Below, in pieces: positions 17,674-26,402 of a stretch of 64,000 nt of DNA. Source of the DNA: Thalassotalea sp. PS06. Its GTDB lineage: Bacteria; Pseudomonadota; Gammaproteobacteria; Enterobacterales; Alteromonadaceae. Made by a program: the position numbers and the translations under genes. The DNA is taken from the NCBI RefSeq assembly GCF_007197775.1, contig NZ_CP041638.1:2790001-2854000 (forward strand), written 5' to 3'. The notes below the pieces were generated by a model that was given only the letters and a program-made list of their open reading frames with translations, searched no databases and was not told where the DNA came from. Every line of letters begins with the position of its first letter. The stretch's first letter is position 1.

Positions 17674-19060
17674 AAGCTGGCTTTTCAAACAAGTACATAA
17701 CGCGTTGGGAGTTATCCAGAGGGACTCGCGATCGCAGGCTAAAATAGTCAGTGAAATGCTTTTCAAACGATTCACTACTGTAATCTGTGAAAATGTCCTC
17801 TCTTGTCGACAACATCCGCTTTACCTGAGAATCCTGCTTACCAACAAATTCAATAACCAGGTATTGATCACATATTTGAAATAGACTTTCGGCGACTTTC
17901 GCCATTGGCACATTATTACCAATGACGAGGTGATGAATGATTGCCAGCATCACCACAGTATCGAAATTAGCCCGCTGAAAAAAAGAACTTCGCTCATCAT
18001 TACCCCAGCCTATGGCTGGACTGGGATTGGTCAAATCAAGCAACAACGGCAGAATATTGTTGCCTGTCTCCTTCGCATCGCGATACAGATATTCAATCGC
18101 CTGAAAATCAATATCAAAAGCTACCACGTGACGCGCTTTGTCGCTGATAATTTTCGTATAGTATCCAGAATTGGAGCCTATATCCGCTGCCAGCCCCAAC
18201 GTTGCTGTCATCTGTTCACAAAAACCTTTTAATATGTCGCCTTTTTGCTGTGCTTGACCATCATCATAGTCATTGTTGTGATAATAATTCCCCCACTCAG
18301 TTTGTCGTTGCCCAAGTTCAAGCGTTTCCACATAGTTTTTGAGATTTTCAATCAAGGCGATTAATTTTTGTCGCGACATGGACTGCACTTTTGCTAGAGG
18401 TTTGGCGCGGACATCGGCATAACGCGACTGACTATTAGCGTGCAGATGAATATGCATCAATGCCGACAAACTCAGCCAGGTTCGCCGTGGTAATAATTTA
18501 CTGGCTAAGTCCAGGGGGATACCGTCGATATAATTATTTGCTAGCGACATTAAACGAAAATCTGTGTGCTTGATTAATAGTAAGGGTGCCAGAAAGTGCT
18601 GACAAAATTGCCGGTATGCCGGCCAGTGCCCCTCGGAATACGCGGCAAAGGATAAGGTATCGATAAAGAACGGTGCGCAATCAACAAATTGGACGTTATA
18701 AGCACTGGCATCTTTGAGGCTAAAGCCGTGCTGTAAAGACAGCAACTGAATGTTTAAGGTCAATAACGCTGCGGCTTTTAATTGTGAGAAACACCATTCG
18801 TATGGGTAGCTGACATAGGGGATTAACTGTGGTTTTATCACCACACTTTCATCAGCGGAGGCAAAGTCTGACGTTACATCCTGGTGTGGAATCAGCCAGT
18901 TACGATTCGTCAATTCTTTATATAATTTCGAATCCACGAACCCTTGATAGTCGCTTAAACCGGAAGGATTTATCTGCCGGTATAATACATCGTTTCTAAT
19001 AAAGATAAATCCAGCAGGATCGCGAAAGGATGCCGGATGAGGCGAAAATGGTTTATTCAT
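17666..19060 (-). CDS. SAM-dependent methyltransferase, NoeA-like architecture
   Basis: 464 residues. The C-terminal half is a class I Rossmann methyltransferase: motif I is LAADIGSNSGYYTKI (near residue 290), followed by HVVAFDIDFQAIEYL with the ribose-binding Asp, then FDTVVMLAIIHHL. The N-terminal 250 residues form a separate domain seen in nodulation-type methyltransferases, with ALLTLNIQLLSLQHGFSLKD and SAYNVQFVDCAPFFIDTLSF, reminiscent of a degenerate kinase fold. It converges on the second sulfatase gene with an 8 bp overlap, and a small YLDPGTGS gene is divergent from it. Such neighbours suggest methylation of a surface glycan or lipid-linked product; this is inferred from context. 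Confidence 0.8.
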   Translation of the reverse strand: MNKPFSPHPASFRDPAGFIFIRNDVLYRQINPSGLSDYQGFVDSKLYKELTNRNWLIPHQDVTSDFASADESVVIKPQLIPYVSYPYEWCFSQLKAAALLTLNIQLLSLQHGFSLKDASAYNVQFVDCAPFFIDTLSFAAYSEGHWPAYRQFCQHFLAPLLLIKHTDFRLMSLANNYIDGIPLDLASKLLPRRTWLSLSALMHIHLHANSQSRYADVRAKPLAKVQSMSRQKLIALIENLKNYVETLELGQRQTEWGNYYHNNDYDDGQAQQKGDILKGFCEQMTATLGLAADIGSNSGYYTKIISDKARHVVAFDIDFQAIEYLYRDAKETGNNILPLLLDLTNPSPAIGWGNDERSSFFQRANFDTVVMLAIIHHLVIGNNVPMAKVAESLFQICDQYLVIEFVGKQDSQVKRMLSTREDIFTDYSSESFEKHFTDYFSLRSRVPLDNSQRVMYLFEKPASN

Positions 19061-19170
19061 AAATTACCGGATCAATCAAATCAATCCATAAAATATAATC
19101 GAACATCGAGATTTTGCAGATTTTCAAATTACTTCTATAGTTTTAGCGTTGTCATTGATGAGTAGTAGAC

Positions 19171-19416
19171 ATGAAACTTTCCATTATCACATCCAGTATC
19201 AGCCTGATTCTATTATCCTTTCCATCGTATGCTTATCTCGACCCTGGGACAGGTAGTATTATTATTCAGGGAATTATCGCATCCATAGCGCTTGGCCTGG
19301 CGACCATGAAAATGTGGTGGCACCGATTTACTGGCTTTTTTAGAAAATCAGAATCGGAAGACGACAATGAACTCGTGAATTCAAAACAAGATTCAAACGA
19401 CTCAACAAAAAGTTAG
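19171..19416 (+). CDS. Small YLDPGTGS-motif membrane protein
   Basis: 81 residues: a signal peptide (SISLILLSFPSYA) directly followed by YLDPGTGSIIIQGIIASIAL, a membrane helix, then WWHRFTGFFRKSESEDD and a charged tail. The YLDPGTGS sequence right after the predicted signal cleavage site is a recurrent signature of small bacterial proteins found beside sulfatase-like and glycan-modifying genes; the function is not established. The gene is 110 bp from, and divergent to, the methyltransferase, and its end overlaps the convergent GNAT gene by 4 bp. I treat it as part of the 13.4-19.4 kb envelope module. Confidence 0.72.
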   Translation: MKLSIITSSISLILLSFPSYAYLDPGTGSIIIQGIIASIALGLATMKMWWHRFTGFFRKSESEDDNELVNSKQDSNDSTKS

Positions 19417-19934
19417 TCAAGGTTAGTCTTAAAAAGCGCAACTTCCTCGCCGCCGGGATATGGCATGTTGCGCTCAAATACAAAACCCAAATTGCTAAGA
19501 AGACGCTGTGAGGCCTGGTTGTCTATTGATGTAAATGCCAGCACATGCTGTACGTCCAGATAATGACATTCAATCTCAAGTATTGCTGAGGCCGCCTCAA
19601 ATCCATATCCATTGCCAGTATCATTTTCCAGAAAGGCAAAGCCTAAGTCCGGGGCATCGAGAAAATCTCTCTGTAGCAGCCCACAAACCCCTATAGGGCG
19701 CTCTTTTATTCCGTCTTCATTTTTTAACGACACTAGATGCAATGCAAAACCATTATCAAGTAAGCTTTGCATCGGCCCCGTACGAATATACTCTCTTGCC
19801 TGCTCCAGAGTGCGAACGTTTTTATCCCCGATGTATTTTAAAAAGCCAGGGTCATTTAACAATTGTAAAATGAATTCGGCTTCATTTTCGGTGATGGGAC
19901 GTATTATTAATCGCTCAGTGACAATGGGATACAC
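19413..19934 (-). CDS. GNAT family N-acetyltransferase (RimJ/RimL-like)
   Basis: 173 residues with the acetyltransferase pattern of the RimJ/RimL branch: TERLIIRPITENEAEFIL at the N-terminus, GVCGLLQRDFLDAPDLGFAF in the middle, the acetyl-CoA site near NGYGFEAASAILEI, and SIDNQASQRLLSNLGFVFER near the C-terminus. The enzyme should transfer an acetyl group to an amine on a small molecule or a protein N-terminus; the substrate cannot be read from sequence. The start is a GTG with no clear ribosome site. It is convergent with the YLDPGTGS gene, and a hairpin repeat array begins about 75 bp upstream of its start. Confidence 0.88.
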   Translation of the reverse strand: MYPIVTERLIIRPITENEAEFILQLLNDPGFLKYIGDKNVRTLEQAREYIRTGPMQSLLDNGFALHLVSLKNEDGIKERPIGVCGLLQRDFLDAPDLGFAFLENDTGNGYGFEAASAILEIECHYLDVQHVLAFTSIDNQASQRLLSNLGFVFERNMPYPGGEEVALFKTNLD

Positions 19935-20010
19935 GGGTAATGACGGTTATTGATGATAGTTGTTACTAAGATGTGGCAAATACGCGGAAAAGTAAATACG
20001 CAATCAGAGA

Positions 20011-20712
20011 TTGTTTCGGGTACGCGACAAACAACGTCGCTTCGGGTACGGAATATGAATATTCCTGCTGGTACGCGACAGACAGCGTCGCTTCGGGTAC
20101 GTGAAACGAAAAACATGTTTCACTGCGGGTTAAAGCGGCTTTTTACTCGAAGGGCGTTGTCCGCCCGTACCCTGAGTAAAAATCTCATTTTTACGTACCC
20201 GAAGCCAAAGTTATGCTTTGGCGCTCCTTCATTGTTTCGGGTACGTGAAACGAAAAACATGTTTCACTGCGGGTTAGAACGGTTTTTACTCGAAGGGCGT
20301 TATCCGCCCGTACCCTGAGTAAAAATCTCATTTTTACGTACCCGAAGCCAAAGTTATGCTTTGGCGCTCCTTCATTGTTTTGGGTACGCGACAGACAGCG
20401 TCGCTTCGGGTACGTGAAACGAAAAACATGTTTCACTGCGGGTTAGAGCGGTTTTTACTCGAAGGGCGATATCCGCCCGTACCCGGAGTAAAAATCTCAT
20501 TTTTACGTACCCGAAGCCAAAGTTATGCTTTGGCGCTCCTTCATTGTTTCGGGTACGTGAAACGAAAAACGTGTTTCACTGCGGGTTAGAGCGGCTTTTA
20601 CTCAAAGGGCACTACCCGCCCGTACTCTGAGTAAAAATTTCATTTTTACGTACTCGAAACCGAAAACTTGTTTTCGGTGTACCCGAAGCCAAAATTCTGT
20701 TTTGGCGTCCCC
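20011..20712. repeat. GGGTAC-linker hairpin array, with ~143 bp higher-order repeats
   Basis: A non-coding array in which (TT)CGGGTAC linkers alternate with short inverted repeats of differing sequence. Examples: GCGAC/GTCGC (20024-20040), GGAATAT/ATATTCC (20050-20065), GTGAAAC/GTTTCAC (20101-20123), GGGCG/CGCCC (20152-20166), GTAAAAA/TTTTTAC (20176-20194) and GCCAAAG/CTTTGGC (20204-20222). After the GGGCG hairpin the linker appears inverted as GTACCC(GAA), then switches back. The block beginning at GTGAAAC repeats at 20101, 20245, 20414 and 20557, a period of 143-144 bp, except where one extra GCGAC hairpin is inserted. The last block is more diverged and adds ACCGAAAAC/GTTTTCGGT. Open frames across it follow the repeats and are not genes. 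Confidence 0.9.
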
Positions 20713-20718
20713 TATTTA

Positions 20719-21096
20719 TTACAATGGTTTTAAAAATGGGTAAGCATTCTTGATATCTTTTTCATACTGCTCGCAAAACTCACCATTCGGGCCTTTCGCT
20801 TTTAGCTCACCATAATTTTGGTTCGCTTCATCGCGAACGTTTTCCCAGCTTATCCCCTCAATACTTTCATAGCCTTCTGAGAATGCTTTGAGTTTGGATA
20901 ACTCTTTAAATTTATCTTTATCAACCGGTTTGTCGCACTGTTTAGTCAGATAAATCATCTTACCGGCGGCTTCTGCCAACAGCATTTCGATTTCCTGCCG
21001 TTCCTGGGCATTAGGGGCTTCATTGGCAAACACTAACGGACTGCTCAGGGCCACTATTACCAATCCACAAATCTTCGTTGAAATATTACCTGTCAT
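20719..21096 (-). CDS. Small secreted hypothetical protein
   Basis: 125 residues from ATG 21096, chosen because GGAGGAG lies just upstream; the frame is open further to 21198. A signal peptide (ICGLVIVALSSPLVFA) is followed by a helical, charged mature protein of about 100 residues (ERQEIEMLLAEAAGKMIYLT) with two cysteines, in KQCDKP and EFCEQY, that could pair. I do not recognise a domain. A periplasmic location is likely. Its stop codon lies immediately beside the hairpin array at 20.0-20.7 kb, so that array forms its 3' flank. Confidence 0.65.
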   Translation of the reverse strand: MTGNISTKICGLVIVALSSPLVFANEAPNAQERQEIEMLLAEAAGKMIYLTKQCDKPVDKDKFKELSKLKAFSEGYESIEGISWENVRDEANQNYGELKAKGPNGEFCEQYEKDIKNAYPFLKPL

Positions 21097-21363
21097 TGCT
21101 CCTCCCAGGTTCGCAAGGTTGCCATTATTGGCGATAGATAAACTTAAGTTATAGCAGAAAATCATTGTTTTTCTTGCGGTTTCAATAGTGTCAGACAAGT
21201 AACAACGCGAATTGAATATTATTCACTTGTCAGGCTTTTAGCACTGGCTTTCAATAGGTAAATGAATCATCAACGTGGTTTTGCAGGAAACTTGTAAAAA
21301 TCGCCAATGCTAACCAAAGTTAGAAACAGCAAATCTTCTTTTTAATCTCATAATGAGGCAGTA

Positions 21364-22722
21364 ATGAAGGCCGCACCTTTTAACCATGTACCACTTCCGC
21401 CATACAGCCAAATAGAGCACCCAAGCTGGAGTTTGAATGCCAGCATTTATGAGGTAAATATTCGCCAATACACCCCAGAAGGGTCTTTTCGCGCCTTTGC
21501 CAGGCATCTGCCAAGACTAAAAGCACTCGGGGTAACGATACTCTGGTTAATGCCAATTCATCCTATCGGCATACAACATCGCAAAGGGAGTTTAGGCAGC
21601 CCTTATGCCATTAGCGATCACCGCGCAATTAATAATGAGCTTGGCAGCGAGGAAGATTTTCGCGCTCTGATTAATGAGATTCATCGCCTTGGCATGTATG
21701 TGATTATCGACTGGGTTGCCAATCACAGTGCCTGGGATAACCCGCTCGCTCGCTCACACCCCCATTGGTATAAGAAAAATCCCCAGGGACAGTTTCGTTC
21801 TACCACCTGGTTTGACTGGGATGACATTATTGAGTTTGATTTCCAGCAACAGGGATTGCGTGATTACATGCTGAACGCAATGCAATATTATCTGGATGAG
21901 TTTCATATTGATGGTTTTCGCTGCGATGTCGCAGGTTTTGTGCCTATTGAGTTCTGGGAGCAGGCAAGGGCTAGCCTAGATCCTGACCAACAATTGTTCT
22001 GGTTAGCCGAATGGGAAGAGCGGGATCTTCACAAACGTGCTTTTAATATGTCTTATGCCTGGGCACTCAATGATTTGCTTGAGGACATAGCCAATGGTAA
22101 ACGCAATGCTGAAAACCTGTGTGGTTATATCGCAAAACATAACAATGCCTTTCCGATTAATGCGATACGGATGAATTTTCTCGACAATCATGACAAAAAC
22201 GCCTGGGACGGTAGCGTCCAACAACGATTTGGCATCGCCGAAGAAGCATTAATGGCGCTAACCATGGTTATGGACGGCATGCCACTGATTTACTCTGGGC
22301 AAGAAGTCGCAACGGAGCAATCGCTGGCGTTTTTTGAACGGGACCCGATTCAATGGCCAGAGCAAATCGTGACGCATCCAAGGCATGTCTGGTTACAGCG
22401 AATGCTAACGCTAAAATCCAACCACCCTGCCCTGCAAAATGGTTGTGCCGGGAGTTTGATGCAGGAAATCCCTCATGATCAACGAAACCATATCATTGCG
22501 TTTTCTCGCCAGAGCCAACACCAAAACCACAATCATTGCCTGGTGTTTATTGCTAATCTAAGTGAAGAAAAACGCATTATCGAGCTAGATCATCGCGCCA
22601 TCCAGTTCGCCGAACTAGAGTGTTATACCAGTTCATCTTCAAGCAAAGATACGGACTTTAAAAAAGTTGAGCTGGAAGCTTGGGGATATCGGGTTTTGGT
22701 ATCAAAAAATTTGGAGCAATAA
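21364..22722 (+). CDS. GH13 alpha-amylase family protein
   Basis: 452-residue glycoside hydrolase of family 13. The (beta/alpha)8 barrel shows VIIDWVANHSAWDN (conserved region I), DGFRCDVAGF with nucleophile Asp188, LAEWEERD with the general acid Glu216, and NFLDNHDKN with Asp277. No signal peptide is present, so it should act in the cytoplasm on short alpha-glucans or on a disaccharide, possibly as a transferring enzyme. A GAGG site precedes the start. The C-terminal beta domain is short. It stands alone, with no sugar transporter or regulator beside it. Confidence 0.88.
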   Translation: MKAAPFNHVPLPPYSQIEHPSWSLNASIYEVNIRQYTPEGSFRAFARHLPRLKALGVTILWLMPIHPIGIQHRKGSLGSPYAISDHRAINNELGSEEDFRALINEIHRLGMYVIIDWVANHSAWDNPLARSHPHWYKKNPQGQFRSTTWFDWDDIIEFDFQQQGLRDYMLNAMQYYLDEFHIDGFRCDVAGFVPIEFWEQARASLDPDQQLFWLAEWEERDLHKRAFNMSYAWALNDLLEDIANGKRNAENLCGYIAKHNNAFPINAIRMNFLDNHDKNAWDGSVQQRFGIAEEALMALTMVMDGMPLIYSGQEVATEQSLAFFERDPIQWPEQIVTHPRHVWLQRMLTLKSNHPALQNGCAGSLMQEIPHDQRNHIIAFSRQSQHQNHNHCLVFIANLSEEKRIIELDHRAIQFAELECYTSSSSSKDTDFKKVELEAWGYRVLVSKNLEQ

Positions 22723-22923
22723 CCACCAAAATCCAATTGCGATAAAGTCACATGTTTTCCCGTTGTAATTTTTCGTGATTGATTGTTCTCATGGTGTGAA
22801 TCCGCTAACATAGCCTGCCATAAATGGGACAGCTGTCACGCTCCCATTCTTATAACAAAATCAAAGAGTATTTCGCCGCCAGGTGAAGCACCCATTAATC
22901 TAACTATACATTCTGGAAGGCTC

Positions 22924-25380
22924 ATGAATATTAAAGCTTTAATATCAGCCAGTTGGCTTGCTTTGATGCTATCGACTTCGGTACAGGCATCAGCAGTTAA
23001 GCAAACTAAAGGTGATTTTGAAGATAAGTTTCGCCAGTTAGAAGAAATTCTTCCGACTCCTAATGATTATCGAAATGCCGCCGGTGAACCGGGTAAAGAA
23101 TATTGGCAACAACAAGTGGACTACAAAATTAACGTCCAGCTTGATGAAAACCAGCGTCGTTTAACGGCAAAGCAAACGATTGTTTATCACAATAACTCTC
23201 CTTACAAATTAAAGTATTTATGGCTGCAACTTGAGCAAAACCGATTCAAGCCAGATTCAGTTGCCGAGCGTACCGTTGAATTTGGTGGCTTAGGCCGCCG
23301 CGGTCCAAGCACTTCCTTGGCAAAAGACGGTAATCCAGCACAAATTAGCTTGGGCGAGCTGCGTCGTCAGCAATATTATGACGACAATGAAATTGGTTAC
23401 GATATCACTAACGTTACTGACGAAGATGGCAAGCCATTAAAGATCACCATCACCGGTGCTCAGGCGCGCATTGATTTACCTAAGCCACTTAAAAGCGGTG
23501 AAAAGTACGAGTTTAGCTTAAACTTTGCTTTCAATATTCTTGAAGAAAACGCCGTTTCTGCCCGTGCTGGTTATGAACACTTCCCGGATGATGCCCGCGA
23601 AGGCGGTAACGACATCTTCCTTCTGGCCCAATGGTTCCCACGTATGTCAGCGTTTTCTGATTATGAAGCCTGGCACAACAAAGAGTTTTTAGGTCGTGGT
23701 GAATTTACCCTTGAATTCGGTAACTATGACGTAAAAATGACGGTACCTGCGGACCATATCGTGGCTTCTACCGGGGTATTACAGAATCCGAAAAAAGTAT
23801 TAACCAAGACTCAGCGCCAACGCTTAGAGCAAGCGAAAACGGCAAAACGTCCAGTATTTGTTGTTACCGCTGAAGAAGCGTTAGAAAACGAGAAAGAAGG
23901 CACCAATAAAAGCAAAACCTGGCACTTTAAAGCCAAAAACGTGCGTGACTTTGCCTGGGCCTCTTCCCGTAAGTTCATGTGGGACGCAAAAGGTTATGAG
24001 CAAGGTGGCGACGTAATGCCACATGTTATGGCGATGTCTTACTTCCCGAAAGAAGGTGGCGATTTATGGAAGAAGTACTCTACGGAATCGGTGATCCACG
24101 CCATGGAAGTTTACTCTCGTTACACGTTTGATTACCCGTACCCTACATCGATTTCTGTAAACGGTCCTGTTGGCGGTATGGAATATCCAATGATCACCTT
24201 CAATGGCCCACGGACTAAGTGGCAGGAAGATGGTTCTCGTACCTACACCCTGGCAGAAAAGCGTTTCCTTATCGGCGTCGTTATCCATGAAGTGGGTCAT
24301 AACTACTTCCCAATGATTGTAAATTCTGACGAGCGTCAGTGGACCTGGATGGATGAAGGCCTGAACAGTTTCCTTGATGGTGTTGCTGGCCGTGAATGGG
24401 ATCCAGATATTCCTTGGGGTGTTGAGCCTCGTGATATCGTCGGTTACATGAAGTCCGACGTTCAGGTTCCGGTAATGACTCAGTCTGATAGCGTATTGCG
24501 TTTAGGTCCAAATGCTTACACTAAGCCTGCTGCTGCATTAAACATTCTTCGCGAAGTCATTATGGGTCGCGAACTGTTTGATTTCGCCCTAAAAGAGTAC
24601 GCGGTTCGCTGGAAAAACAAACGTCCTACGCCATCTGATTTCTTCCGTACCATGGAAGAAGCTTCAGGTATGGACTTAGACTGGTTCTGGCACGGTTGGT
24701 TCTACACCACAGATCACGTTGATATCGCTGTCGACAGTGTTTACAAACTGCGTTTAGATACCAAAAACCCGGACATCGACTTTGACCGTCGTCGCCAGGA
24801 AGAAGCAGAAAAGCCAAGCTCATACTTTGTTGAGCGTAACAAAGCCGAAGGCAAAAAGCTTTGGGTTGAATTAAACCCGGATATCAGCGATTACTACGAC
24901 GAAAATGATATCTATACCGTGACCAACAAAGAGCGTAATGCCTATAACAAGTTTATGGCCGAACTTAAGCCTTGGGAACGCAAAGCATTAGAGCGCGCCG
25001 TTAAAGAAGACAAGAATTACTACGTGATTCGCTTCTCAAACTTAGGTGGTTTGGTAATGCCGATTCTATTAGAAATGACCTATGTTGATGGCAGCAAGGA
25101 AATGATGCATATCCCTGCGGAAATCTGGCGTCGTTCTCCAAAGAAAGTAGCGAAACTTATCGTTACCGAGAAAGGTAAAGAAATCGAGTCAATCACCGTC
25201 GATCCGAACTGGGAAACGGCCGATGTGAACAATCACAACAACCACTACCCACGTAAGATCATCGATTCACGTGTCGAAGCCTTTAAGAAGAAATCGACGC
25301 CTAAAGGTGTTACCCGTGACATCATGCACGACTCAAAAACTGAGTTAAAAGACGTTAAAGAAAAGCCGTACAAGAAGTAA
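22924..25380 (+). CDS. Secreted M1 family zinc metallopeptidase
   Basis: 818 residues from ATG 22924, which has GGAAGG five bases upstream and opens directly into a signal peptide (LISASWLALMLSTSVQA). The N-terminal beta-sandwich domain precedes the catalytic domain with GGMEYPMITF (substrate-binding GxMEN-like motif) and the zinc site HEVGH at 455-459, with the third ligand Glu478 in WTWMDEG. M1 enzymes remove N-terminal residues from peptides. The family is long-established, and this branch is common in marine Gammaproteobacteria. It is followed with a 1-base overlap (TAATG) by a DUF6702 gene, so the two proteins probably work in the same compartment. Confidence 0.9.
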   Translation: MNIKALISASWLALMLSTSVQASAVKQTKGDFEDKFRQLEEILPTPNDYRNAAGEPGKEYWQQQVDYKINVQLDENQRRLTAKQTIVYHNNSPYKLKYLWLQLEQNRFKPDSVAERTVEFGGLGRRGPSTSLAKDGNPAQISLGELRRQQYYDDNEIGYDITNVTDEDGKPLKITITGAQARIDLPKPLKSGEKYEFSLNFAFNILEENAVSARAGYEHFPDDAREGGNDIFLLAQWFPRMSAFSDYEAWHNKEFLGRGEFTLEFGNYDVKMTVPADHIVASTGVLQNPKKVLTKTQRQRLEQAKTAKRPVFVVTAEEALENEKEGTNKSKTWHFKAKNVRDFAWASSRKFMWDAKGYEQGGDVMPHVMAMSYFPKEGGDLWKKYSTESVIHAMEVYSRYTFDYPYPTSISVNGPVGGMEYPMITFNGPRTKWQEDGSRTYTLAEKRFLIGVVIHEVGHNYFPMIVNSDERQWTWMDEGLNSFLDGVAGREWDPDIPWGVEPRDIVGYMKSDVQVPVMTQSDSVLRLGPNAYTKPAAALNILREVIMGRELFDFALKEYAVRWKNKRPTPSDFFRTMEEASGMDLDWFWHGWFYTTDHVDIAVDSVYKLRLDTKNPDIDFDRRRQEEAEKPSSYFVERNKAEGKKLWVELNPDISDYYDENDIYTVTNKERNAYNKFMAELKPWERKALERAVKEDKNYYVIRFSNLGGLVMPILLEMTYVDGSKEMMHIPAEIWRRSPKKVAKLIVTEKGKEIESITVDPNWETADVNNHNNHYPRKIIDSRVEAFKKKSTPKGVTRDIMHDSKTELKDVKEKPYKK

Positions 25381-25913
25381 TGATGAACACTTTGAACTGG
25401 CTAAAACTAAGGAGCGCCTTCGGGCGTTTCTTGGTGGTATTTGCCGTTTTAACCGCGGGCTCAAATGCCCTTGCCCATCAGCAAAAGGAAGCCTACACCA
25501 CGGTATTATTTAATGACCGTAGTGGTAATCTGGAAGTTTCCCATCGCTTTTATATCCATGATACGGAACATGCTCTGGCGCACCTGTTCAAGGGTAAAGC
25601 CGATATCATTTCCGATACTAGCACCCAACAGAAATTTGCCGATTACATTCAATCAAAATTTCGGTTGTTAAATCAGGACAAGCAATTGCTTGAGCTTGGC
25701 AGTGTTGGCTATGAAGTGGAAGGAAAGTTCTTCTGGGTTTATCAGGAAATTCCTCAGCCTGAAGATTTACAGGCGTTATATATCCAGATGCAGGCTCTAC
25801 AGGAAGTCTGGCCGGCGCAAATCAATCAGGTTAATGTTGAGCGTAATGGCAAAACCAAAGCGGTACGCATTAACAAAGATGATGAATGGTTGAAATTACC
25901 AGTCAATTTCTAA
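25380..25913 (+). CDS. DUF6702 family exported protein
   Basis: 177 residues with a signal peptide (VVFAVLTAGSNALA) followed by HQQKEAYTTVLFNDRSGNLE. The pattern of a His-rich mature start, EVSHRFYIHDTEHAL and a C-terminal QINQVNVERNGKTKAVRI matches what I know of the DUF6702 family, whose function is unknown. Members often sit next to M1 peptidases, as here, where its ATG overlaps the M1 stop codon. It has no visible catalytic motif. It may be a partner or chaperone of the peptidase; this is inferred from gene order. Confidence 0.78.
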   Translation: MMNTLNWLKLRSAFGRFLVVFAVLTAGSNALAHQQKEAYTTVLFNDRSGNLEVSHRFYIHDTEHALAHLFKGKADIISDTSTQQKFADYIQSKFRLLNQDKQLLELGSVGYEVEGKFFWVYQEIPQPEDLQALYIQMQALQEVWPAQINQVNVERNGKTKAVRINKDDEWLKLPVNF

Positions 25914-26105
25914 CGAAATTGACTTAGATGGCAGTGCACAGAATTCAGTGAGCAGAAAGGCTTTTCGTTTATCTGAACTCTGTACTCTGCAATCTTTGCA
26001 CTCAATCTGTTCATTTTTTCTCCCTTCTCGTTTCTTATTTCATTTTCTTCTTGCACCGAAAATTTCTACAGGTATTATCCCGCGTCCTGAACTAATATCT
26101 AGACG
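25914..26105. other. Intergenic segment without a recognised gene
   Basis: Between the DUF6702 stop and the miniature element. It contains a CT-rich stretch (about 25995-26060) and no frame that looks coding. I see no clear terminator with a T-run. Confidence 0.5.
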
Positions 26106-26370
26106 ATACCAATTACGATTGGAGTCTGCCCATTCAGCAAGGATTTAAAACGGCTCAGGCAAGGCTTTCGAAAGCAGGAATAGTCATCTATTTCAATTTC
26201 GAATAACGCAGCATGCGGCTTTTTAAAACTCGCCCTACGGGAATGCCCGAGAGCCATTTCTCCTTCGTTGTCGCTATTTGAAATGGAATCACCATTCCTA
26301 AATATCGACGCCTCGGGTAAAAGTCTCGGCTGGCATTCTGAATAGCGCTTACACCAAACGCAATTGGTAT
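26106..26370. mobile_element. MITE-like miniature element with 17 bp terminal inverted repeats
   Basis: The left end ATACCAATTACGATTGG (26106-26122) and right end CCAAACGCAATTGGTAT (26354-26370) are inverted copies that match at 15 of 17 positions. The 265 bp between and including them hold no plausible gene. ATACCAATT termini are known to me from short dispersed repeats in Alteromonadales genomes. Flanking sequence shows a possible degenerate direct repeat (AATATCTAGACG on the left, ATATCTCGACG on the right). A minus-strand frame of about 100 codons lies across the element but has no protein-like features. Confidence 0.65.
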
Positions 26371-26402
26371 AATATATCTCGACGTTGGAGCCCTTAATTT
26401 TC

